Origin: Gammaproteobacteria bacterium
GTDB taxonomy: Bacteria > Pseudomonadota > Gammaproteobacteria > Pseudomonadales > Azotimanducaceae
DNA: 39,269 nucleotides
Direction of reading: 5' to 3'
Assembly: GCA_026709365.1 (NCBI GenBank)
Contig: JAPOTD010000031.1
Span: 20,763 to 60,031 of the forward strand
This document shows positions 1 to 11,100 of this stretch, in pieces. The position numbers and the translations under genes were made by a program. The notes under the pieces were generated by a model. It was not told the DNA's origin. It made no database searches and saw only the letters and a program-made list of their open reading frames with translations. The first letter of the stretch is position 1, and each line of letters opens with the position of its first letter.

Positions 1-1090
<1,090 letters not shown>

Positions 1091-1263
1091 CGCGACAACA
1101 CAGCGGGTTGGCGCGCCACTCGCTCCGTGGGGTCGTTGCCCGATCCAAGCGGATTCCCGTAGCGGGGAGGCCCCCTGCTGCAACACGCGCAAAAAAAGCA
1201 TCCAACCGTTGACAAGACGGAAACTCGCTCCGGGGGTCTCACCTGAAGCGGGCACCTCGCCCC

Positions 1264-1286
1264 GGAGCGAGGGCATCCTGCCCTCC
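1264..1286. repeat. Dispersed GAGGGCA...TGCCCTC palindromic repeat, copy 1
   Basis: GAGGGCA and TGCCCTC form a 7-bp stem around a TCC loop, flanked by GGAGC. The same unit occurs in the opposite orientation at 34521-34543 and, less perfectly, at 34640-34662. It is therefore a REP-like dispersed element rather than a local hairpin. Confidence 0.7.
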
Positions 1287-1326
1287 CAGTGGCGCTCGCC
1301 GGAGTGCCAGCCGCTCAAGTCCAGCC

Positions 1327-1366
1327 AAACTGAGCCGCTACCGAAAGTTCAAACTGAGCCACTACC
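1327..1366. repeat. Two 16-bp direct repeats, 24-bp period
   Basis: AAACTGAGCCGCTACC at 1327-1342 and AAACTGAGCCACTACC at 1351-1366 differ by one base. Such paired short repeats resemble the end arrays of some insertion sequences, for example the IS21 group, but no transposase gene lies beside them. A remnant mobile-element end is possible but unproven. Confidence 0.5.
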
Positions 1367-1647
1367 CCGCTTCGCGGATGCGAAACCCTGCGCTCGTCGC
1401 GTAGGTCAGATTCGAAGTGTTTCTGAGCTGGCGCAGCCGATCGGTGTTTGGCCGACAGTCCTGGTTCCGTCAATCCGAGCCTACGTCGGTCTTCGCACGC
1501 CTTGGCGATCGCGGCTGGTGCCAGCTTCCGCGCAGCCGACCGGCCAAAATGGGCACTGCTGACAGTTGGTTGGCGACTGCGAGATCTGGTTTTGCAGCCT
1601 GCTAATATAGGCGTCGAATTTTAGCCGGTCGGGAGGGATTGGCGGTC

Positions 1648-2142
1648 ATGGCGTTGCGCGCACGGTCATTGGGGATTGCGGCCCTGTTCGTGGCGCTGGC
1701 TTGGTCGGCATCGGCCGATCCCGAGGCTTGGGACGAGCTGCCGGATGGTGAGCCTGCGGAGTTGGCGCGGCTTTACCACACGGCGCTGGCGCTGCCGGGC
1801 GTGGGCGATTGGCCTCCGGCCCAGCGGGCGGCGCTGGTGGACGCGGCGACCCTGCGCTACCGCGACCGGCTGGTGGACCGTTCGTCCGCACCGTTCCCCG
1901 GCACCGGGCGTCGGCACCTCGAGCGTTTGGTCGTCGGCGGGGCGCCGGAGGGCGCTGTCGGCCAGGCCTGCGCGCAGTTTGGCGTCCTCGATGGCCCTTG
2001 CCGGATGCATCGCAGTTACGTTCGACGGGTGCTGGTGGTTGAGGAGATGCTCGTTCAGGAACGGCTCACCTTGGCGGATTTGGAGGCCGAGTTGACCGGT
2101 GCAACGCGGCCCGGCTTGAGCGATTCATGGCGGGTTCGGTGA
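1648..2142 (+). CDS. Small secreted protein of unknown function
   Basis: The product is 164 residues from the ATG at 1648. A TTG nine bases upstream is in frame, but the GGGAGGG ribosome site at 1631-1637 is correctly spaced only for the ATG. The N-terminus MALRARSLGIAALFVALAWSASA is a clear Sec signal peptide with a probable cut after ASA. The mature part is helical-looking and charged, with two Cys in the CAQFGVLDGPC segment that could form a disulfide. I recognise no family. It lies 36 bp upstream of the giant modular protein and is probably in the same transcript, so it may be an exported partner of that protein, but nothing in its sequence shows this. Confidence 0.7.
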   Translation: MALRARSLGIAALFVALAWSASADPEAWDELPDGEPAELARLYHTALALPGVGDWPPAQRAALVDAATLRYRDRLVDRSSAPFPGTGRRHLERLVVGGAPEGAVGQACAQFGVLDGPCRMHRSYVRRVLVVEEMLVQERLTLADLEAELTGATRPGLSDSWRVR

Positions 2143-2178
2143 GCCATCGCCCGCAAGCCACTTAGGCTGTTCCCGTTC

Positions 2179-5100
2179 ATGCGGATTGGCGGTGCGCTCT
2201 CCCAATGGTGGCCATGGACGCTTTGCCTGTTTGTCGCCGCTGCCCTCGCATTGGCCAATGTCCCTGAACCGGGCTCGTCAGCCGCATCGGCGCTCGCCGC
2301 CAACCATGTCCCCACGCTGACCCTCCACCCACCGGGCATGATCAAGGTCCGCGCTGGCGAGCGGACCCTGTTGAGGGCGGCTGCAGCCGATCCGGATCGC
2401 CTGGGGGACGGGGCCTTCGAGACGGTTTGGCTGCATGCGGCGCCCGCCGCGGGCGGCCCGGCGCCGACTTGGCTCCCCGAGGCCGGTTGGTCGGCCGGCC
2501 CGTCGGCCCATCCGCTGCTCAAGATCACGCTGCAGCCGCCGCTGGACGCGCTCCCGCAGCGCTTCCGGGTTGAGGTCGGCGCAACGGACGGGCGTGGCCT
2601 CACCAGCCTGGGAGCCTTCCAAGTCGCCGTTCTGCCCCGGTTGTGCGCCAGCCCGAACTTCAACGATGGCGGCGCCTGCCGGGAGTGTCCCGCCAACCAG
2701 GTTCCCGACGGTTCCGGGCGTGGCTGCACCCCCTGCGAAGCCGGAACGGAGCGTCCCGCTGGCGCGTCGTCTTGCGCGGCCTGCCGGAAGGGCCTGTCGA
2801 GCGACGCGGGCGGTGCCTGCGGCTGCGGCCCGGCGGGCGTTCTGGACCAAGGCCAGTGCGCGGAGTGCCCGCCGCACACGGCGGCTGCGGCCCAGGGCAA
2901 TTCGTGCGTCGCCTGCCCGCCGGGCCAGGAGCGCCCGGCGGGTTCGCCGGACTGCGCGGCGACGGCCTTGGCCATTGCCTCGAAGTCGGCGCGGGCGCGA
3001 CAGATTGCGGTGGTGGCGGACTTGGTGCGCGGGGGCTTGACGCTTGGGGAGGACGCGGGCGAAGTTCAGGTGCGCCTGGCGCTGAAGCCCAAGCCGGCGG
3101 CCGGCAACTACGGGGGCTGTCGGCTGCGGCTGTCGCAGGGCAGTGAGGCCAACGCCTCGGACGTGACCTTTTCCGACCGGCGCAAGCTGACTCCGGGGAA
3201 CGGATGGAAAGGGCAGACTGGCTTGATGACCTTGGTGGACGACGCCCTTGCGGAAGGCGATGAGACGCTGGTGGTGGAGGGCTACTGCGCATCGAGCGGC
3301 AATGGTGCGGATCCCAAGCATAGAGCCCTCGTCTCGCGGCCGTTGACCCTGACGATCCGGGACAACGACGCCGCGCTGTCGCTGTCCACCGTCCCGGACG
3401 CCATCGGCGAGTCGCTGGGCAGGCAGCCGGTCGAAGTGGCCGCCACGCTGGACCGGCCAGCGTCCCGGCCGGTGGAGGTGGCGCTCACCTTGGGCGCCGG
3501 TGCGTACTCGGTGACGGGGACGCAGCGCATTTCGATTGCCGCGGGCGCCACTCACGGGACCACGACGCTCGCCATTACGCCGACGAACGACTCCAATGCG
3601 ACCGACGATGCGGTGGCCGTTGAGGGCTCGGCGGTCGGCCACCGGGTGACGGGCGCGACGCTGACGATTCGGGAGCCGGTCATCGCCGACGGCGTGGATG
3701 TCAGCGGCCTTGGCGTGGCGCTGTCCGTGAGCCCGACGGCGCTGCGCGAGGGCCGGCGTGGCACTCATCGGATATCGGCGACATTGACCGGAGTGCCGGT
3801 ACCCCAGGCGGACGTGGCGATGGTGCTGGCGGTGGGCGGCACCGCGACCGAGGGTTCATCCCATGACTACACGCTGAAGGGGGGCCGGGACTGGCGCAAG
3901 CTGAGGGTTGCGGCGAATGACCCGTTCCTGACCGCGGGAACCAAGGTCACGGTATCGGCGCGGGCTGACGGCATTGACGAAGGCGACGAGACCGTAACGT
4001 TCGCGGTCACGCAGGTGGCTTGGGGCAGGACGGTCGTGCCGCTGAACCCGCCGGCGGTGGCGACGCTCATGATCACGGAGGCTTGGCAGGCCCCGGCGGC
4101 GCCGTCCGGGCTGACCGCGGTGCCGTCGCCCGGTGACGAGCGCCACGGGCTCGACGCGGCTTGGGATGCCGTTGCCGCCAATCCTTCGGTGGACGGCTAT
4201 GTGGTGCGGCACCGCAAGGTTTCGGACCCGCCTGCCAAATGGACGGCCTCCAAGCCGCAGCCTGGGCTGCGGGCTGCGTTGACGGGGCTGTCGGCGGGAA
4301 CGCGGTACGAGGTTCGGGTGCGGGCGAACAACGCCGCTGGCCAAGGCACGGAATCGGGCAGCGTCTTCGCCCGTACGGCCGACGGCAACTGCTCCGTTGG
4401 CGCGCCCCGGTTGACCGTCCCATCCGGGGCGCGTTCGGCGACGGAGCTAGGGGTAGCTTGGCAGGCCGCGGCCTGCTCGCCGGCGGCTTCGATCAGCAAC
4501 TACCAAGTGCGGCATCGGGAAGACCCGGACGTCGAGGGGATGGACAACGCTTGGCTGCGGCAGGCCGTAAACGGCTTGGCGACCGCGTTGACGGGCCTGA
4601 CGCCGGACACCGCCTACGTTGTGCAGGTGCGGGCCGTGGCCACGGGCGGCGACAACGGCCCTTGGTCCCCGCCCGGCCGGGCCCGCACGGGGCTGGACGC
4701 CCGGCTGCCGCCTCGGGTGGCGGCGCCCGCGGTCGCGGCGAACGCACGTCATGGCGATGCGCGGCTCGACGTGGCTTGGCGGCGGGTGACTTGGACGGAT
4801 GCCGACGATGTCGCGCAGCCCGTTCCGGATTACCAGTATCGATACCGGCCGGATGGCGGGGACTGGACCGCGCCGACCGACGCGCGAGCCTCCGGCGGCG
4901 AGCCCCAGCGCATGGCCCGAACGTTGAAGGGGCTGGCATCCGGCACTTGGCACGAGGTGCAGGTGCGGGGCGTGAACCGGCTGCAGGGTGCTGCGCATCC
5001 GGGCAAGTGGTCGGAGCCGGGCCGCGGCCGCACTTGGGGAGTGCCGGATCGCGTGAAGCAGCCCGCCGCTTACGGCGCGGGCGGCTCGGTGGCGGTGGTC

Positions 5101-8100
5101 TGGGAGGCGCCGGATGACGGCGGCTCGCCAATCAACGACTACGACGTGCAGTTCAAGGCCGACGGCCTCAACGGTTGGAAGACCCATCCTTATGCGGGTT
5201 GCGCGCGGGCGGGCTGCGCAACCGAGACGACGATAGCGACGGCAGCGACCAGGGTGCGGGTGCGCGCCAACAACGCGGTGGGCCGGGGTGCCTGGTCGCC
5301 TGCGGCCGAGGTGCGGGCGCTGAAGCTGCTGCGCGCCGCCTTTGGGACATCGAGCGCGACCCTTACCGAGGGCGGCACGCTGCCCGTCGCCGTGCGGCTC
5401 GATGGCGCGGCGGACCGGGCCGTGACGGTGCCGCTCCTAGCGGCGGGGGACGCCGACGCCTTTCGCCTGGATGGCGCGCCGGGGCAGCAGGTGTCGTTCA
5501 GCGTGGGCGAGTCCGCCAAGACGTTTGATCTGGCCGCGCTTCAGGATGCGGACCGCGACGAGGACGCAGTGACGCTCAGCTTCGGGCCGCTGCCGGCAGG
5601 GGTGCTGGCGGGCTCCCCCGCAACCCTGTCCCTGACCATCGAGGACGACGACGGGCGCAACCGAACGCCGCAGTTTGCGCAGGCCAGCGCAACCCGCACG
5701 ATCGCCGAGAACTCGGCTGCGGGTGCCGCCGTCGGCGCTCCGGCAGCGGCCTCGGATCCGGATGGCGATGCGCTGACCTATTCGCTTGCGGGCACCGACG
5801 CGGTGCTGTTCACCATTGCGGCAAGCACCGGACAGGTCCGCGTGGGGCCGGGCACGGCGCTTGACTTTGAGGGTGGCCCGACGAGCTACGCGCTGCGGGT
5901 GGACGTGAGCGACGGCAAGGACGAGGCGGGTGAAGCGGACCCAACGGTGGATGCCTCCATGATACTGACGGTGGAGGTCGCGGACGTTGCCGAGCCCCCG
6001 CTAGCGCCGGAGCCACCGACCTTGAAGCCCAGATCTCGGTCAATGTCCGTGCGCTGGTCGGTGCCGACGCACTCCGGGCCGCCGGTGACGGGCCAAGTTC
6101 TGGCGCACCGGGCGGCTGCGGCGGCGCAGTGGACGGAAACAACGCTCGAAGGGCTGGCCACAGAGGCGGAGATCGAAGGGCTGTCGCCTGGGGCGGCTTA
6201 CGAGGTTCGGCTGCGGGCCGTAAACGACGAGGGAATGAGCCCTTGGTCGGCGACCGCCGTCGCCAACACCCTGCCGACCGTATTGGTCGAGGCCAGTGAT
6301 CCAAATCCGACGATCGGGGCGGACGGTGCGTCGGTTTCGGTGACGCTGACGGCTCATGTTGAGGTGGCCGAAGGAACCTTGCAGGGCCGCTGGTCGCGCT
6401 CAGGCCGCAACGGAACGACGGAACAGCTTTCGGAGGAGCCTTTCGCGCTGGAAAGCGGCCAGGCGATCACGCTATCCGCGTCCTCATCGTCGCCGGGATG
6501 GTGGCTTTACGCCTTGCGCGTGTCCCACCGCTTGGATGGCCACCAGTCGAGCACCGCTCACGGAGCGGTGGTGGAATGGCTGCCGACGGTGGTGCTGTCG
6601 GCCGATCCGGCGGCGGTGCCCGAGGGCAGTTCCCGCACGGTGAAGGTGACGGCCACGCTGACCGGCGACGGGGCGACGGACGCCGCCAAATCGGTGTCCG
6701 TCACGGTGGCGGGCGGCACGGCCGCGGCGGGGGAGGACTTTGCGGAGGTGGAGGCCTTCAGCATCCCCATCCCGGGCGGTGCCAGCAGCGCCAGGGGGAC
6801 GTTCGAGCTGACTGCCCTGGCCGATTCGGTGGCGGAGGGTTCGGAGACGGTGCTGGTGTCCGGCAGCGCCGACCAGGCGGGCACGGCGCTGCCGGTGGTC
6901 GGCGCGACGCTGCTGATCGAGAATGTCGGCCTCACGCTGACGGTGGCGCAGCCCAGCAACGGCTACGTGACCGGCGTGGACGGCGGCGGGGCCACGGTCA
7001 TCGACTGCGGTTCGGGCGGCCGCGCCACCTGTGCGGCGACCGCGGCGCAGGGCACGGCGGTGACGCTGACGCCAACGGCGGACGCCGGCCATGGATTTGG
7101 CGGCTGGACCGGCGACTGCTCCGGGAGCGGCCCCTGCAAGGTGGTGTTGGACGCCAACCGAGCTGTGGGCGCTCGTTTCGCGGCGCTGCCCGGCAGCCCC
7201 GGCGCGCTGGCGCTGTCGCCGCTCGGCCACGACGGGCTGCGGGCTTCCTGGCAGGCGCCGGCTGGCAAGGGAACGGGCATCACCACCTATGAACTGCGCT
7301 ACCGGATGCCCGGGACCCAGGCATGGTCGGGGCTTGCGTCCTTAGGATCGGGGACGCAGGCGACCATCACGGGGCTTGCGGCGGGCACACGCTACGAGGC
7401 GCAGGTTCGCGCGCAGTCCAAGGAGGGTTGGGGGCCGCGCTCCGCTTTGGTGGAGGCGGTGACGCTGCCCGAGGTCTCGCTGAGCGTGGATGCCGCAACG
7501 CCCGTCATCGACATTGTTGACCGGGCAGCGACCGCCACGCTGACCGCCAAGGCCGTGGCTGCGGAGGGTTTGCTGACCGGCCGTTGGGTGCGGCGCACCA
7601 CCGAGGGGCTCGCCACCGTCAACGGCCAGCCGTTCGCGATGCAGAGCGGCCGGGACTACAAGGCGGCGTTCGGCCACGACGCGCCTGGGGTTCGGGCCTA
7701 CGGACTGATGGTCTCCCACGGGGTCAACCAAGCGGCGGGCGAGATCGGCGGGGTCGTCGAGGTGCGCTGGCTGCCCACCGTCATGCTTATCGCCATTCCG
7801 TCCAGCGTGGCGGAAGGCGGCGGGGCCCAGCGGGTTTCGGTGACGGCGCGGCTGTCGGGTAGCCCGGTGGAGAATGTGGCCAAGTCGGTGACGGTTCGGG
7901 TCGGCGGCGGCACGGCGACCGCCGGGACGGACTTCGAGGCGGTGGACGACTTCACGATCCGGCTGCCGGCGGGGACGCAGGGAGCCGTCGGCGGGTTCGA
8001 GTTGGCGCCGGTGGCGGATTCGGACGCGGAAGGCACCGAGACGGTGGCCATCTCCGGCAGCGCCGTTCAGGATGGCTTGGCGCTGCCGGTGGTGGGCACG

Positions 8101-11100
8101 AGGGTGCGAATCCAAGACCCCGAGCGCCACACGCTGACCGTTGCCAAGCCCGCCAATGGCCGGATTGCCGGCCCCGGCATCGACTGCGGCGGGCAAGGCA
8201 CGGACTGCTCCGAGGTCCACCCCCACGGGTCGGCGGTGACGCTGACCGCTGCGGCGGATGGCGGCCAACTGCTGCGCGGCTGGACCGGGGATTGTTCCGG
8301 AAAGGGCGACTGCGCCTTGGTGATGAATGCGGACAAGTCGGTCGGCGCATCCTTCGCGGCGGCGCGGACCCTTACGGTGGCCAAGCCGTCCAACGGCCGG
8401 ATCACTGGGCCGGGGATCGACTGCGGCGGGCCGGGCACGGACTGCTCCGAGGTGTTCTTGGATGGCGCATCAGTCACGTTGAAGGCGGCGGCGGATGCGA
8501 GCCATCTGCTGCGGGGCTGGACCGGGGACTGCTCAGGTGCGGGCGACTGCGTCCTGGTGATGGGCGCGGACAAATCGGTTGGCGCAACCTTCGCGGCGGC
8601 ACGGACTCTTACGGTGGCCAAGCCCTCCAACGGCCGGATCACGGGGCCGGGGATTGACTGCGGCGGGCAGGGCGCGGACTGCTCCGAGGTTTACTTGGAT
8701 GGCGCATCGGTCACGTTGAAGGCGGCAGCGGATGTGAGCCACCTGCTGCGCGGCTGGACCGGGGACTGCTCGGGCGCGGGCGACTGCGCCCTGGAGATGG
8801 ATGCGAACAAGGCGGTGGGCGCCTCGTTCGGGGCCAAGCGAACGCTGACGGTGGCGCAGCCGTCCAACGGCCGGGTGACCGGCAAGGTCGGCGCGGCGGC
8901 GGTGATCGACTGCGGGGCGGACTGCGTTGAGACGCTGATCGACGGGACGGTGGTGGCGCTGCAGGCGGTGGCGGCGGACGGCCACCGGTTCGACGACTGG
9001 GGCGGCGCCTGCGCATCGGAGGCGACGGCGTCCTGCTCGGTGGCGATGGATGCGGACCGTTCGGTGAGCGCCTCCTTCGCGGTCGGCTCGACCGCGGGCC
9101 GCTGCGACGAGGGCGTGGTGGACGGCTGCGCGGCGGGGACGCTGAACCGGAGCGCGTTCGGCGACACCCCCTCGCACCACCGCTGGCGCTGCGACGGCTC
9201 CGGCGGCGGGGCGCACTCGCCGCAGTGTGCCAAGGCGAAGGCGGGCTGCACGGCGGGCGGCCGCAGCTGGAGCGCGGGCGGGCTGTCCTGCTCCGGCTCG
9301 GTGGCCGCGGCGTCGAGCGGCGCGTCGGCGACGGTGCGGGATGGGGGCGACCCGACCCGGGGCTCGGCGCGGTTCCTGTGCGACGACGGGGCTTGGGTTG
9401 GGCAGACGGGCGCCACCTGCACGGTGGACCTCGGCTGCGGCGCCTCGGAGAACAGCTGCCGCACGGCCGGGGTGCGGGCGACCGGCCTGTCCAGCGCCGC
9501 GCCGGTGGATGGCCGGTGCGCGGCCAACGAGGCCACGGCCTGCTGGGGCGGCACGCCCGACCGGAACTCGCCCGCCGACGTCGTCCAGGAGGACGGGGCT
9601 TGCGGCACGGAGCTGAACGAATGCAAGGGGGGCACCAGCCACTCGCCGTCATCAACCGATGCGGCTTACCGTTGGGAGTGCCGGGGCATCGACGGCAAGA
9701 AGCGCTGGTCGTGCCTGGGCGCCGACGGCGGGAGCAGCTGGCGCTGCGGATACGGCGGGCGCTCCCGGTCCTGCTCCCTGCCGACATACGCTGTGAGCGA
9801 CTACTCGTGCAGCGAGCCCGACGGGACGGCGGACTCCTCCGTCTGCCTGCTGTGCAAGTCGGGGTATGCGAAGGACGAGAACGGAGATTGCGTGAAGGTG
9901 CCCGAGATGCCCATATGCGGGAGCACCGAGGCATTGTGTGACGTGGGCACGTCAGCCCAGTCGGGTGACAGCTTGGATCCGCCCGTTAACAAGTGGACCT
10001 GCACCAGCGCTGGCGAGACGAAACACTGCGAGGATCCCGCGCCCCCGCCGGTTTGCGGAACCAACGAGGAACGTGCCTTGATCGAAGGGGAGCTCCAATG
10101 CGTCTGTGAGAACGGCTACCAAAAGCAGGAAGGTGTTTGCGCGAGGTTGCCCGTATGCGGGAGCACCGAGGCATTGTGTGACGTGGGCACGTCAGCCCAG
10201 TCGGGTGACAGCTTGGATCCGCCCGTTAACAAGTGGACCTGCACCAGCGCTGGCGAGACGAAACACTGCGAGGATCCCGCGCCCCCGCCGGTTTGCGGAA
10301 CCAACGAGGAACGTGCCTTGATCGAAGGGGAGCTCCAGTGCGTCTGTGAGAACGGTTACCAAAAGCAGGAAGGTGTTTGCGCGAGGTTGCCTGTATGCGG
10401 AAGCAAGGAGGCCTCGTGTAACGTGGGCACGTCGGGCCAGTCTCGTGACAGCCTGAAACCGCCCGTGAACAAGTGGACCTGCAGCAGCGCTGGCGAAGTG
10501 AAACACTGCGAGGATCCCGCGCCACCGCCGGTCTGCAAAGCCAAGGAGCACCACACCTTGGATGCGTTGGGCGAATTGATCTGCGCGCCGAACCCTTACT
10601 GCCCGAGCCCGCTCGAGGAGAACCAGTGCGAGCCGGCAAGCGCAATGTTCATGGACTTGGAGGATTCGGTCGTGCATGGCGAGCGAAATGCAACCAAAGC
10701 CGAAGAGTGCAAGTTCGGTGAGTTTAAGGGCTTGGACGACGACCCGCCAAAGAACGGAAAGTGCGCCTCCCAAGCCAACCAGTGCGATGGCAACGAAATC
10801 GCCGCAACAAACCAAAGACAAACCGCAAGCGAATACCGATGGGACTGCATTGGAGTTAACGGCTCGAAGGACAACTGGAAATGCAATGGCAAGGACGGCC
10901 ACCGAAAGTGGCAATGCAGCAGCGGGTCGATGACCCAGATCTGCCAGATTCCGGTGACTGGCGTGGAGGTCGGAACCCACGACCAAGGCGGAACGGCCGT
11001 CCCGGCCACCAGCGAGCGCAACTGCGTGGCCTGCAAGCCGGGCCACAAGCTGAGCGGCGGCGTCTGCGTCAAGCTGCTCGCCGCTGACGCCGGGGGCAAC

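Larger units (their letters stand above)
1091..1647. other. Non-coding stretch between IS110 end and secreted-protein cluster
   Basis: No open frame here looks like a real gene. The stretch holds one copy of a palindromic dispersed repeat (1264-1286) and a pair of 16-bp direct repeats (1327-1366). Near 1603-1608 a TAATAT sequence could be a -10 box for the gene at 1648, but no good -35 box stands at the right distance, so no promoter is called. Confidence 0.5.

Noticed and set aside
1327-1366. Paired AAACTGAGCC repeats as the end of an IS21-type element
   Set aside because: No IstA/IstB-like gene is near and no partner end was found, so only a repeat is reported.
8134-10560. Regular repeats as a CRISPR array
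   Set aside because: Units are 237-240 bp, in frame within one coding sequence and without spacers; they are protein modules.
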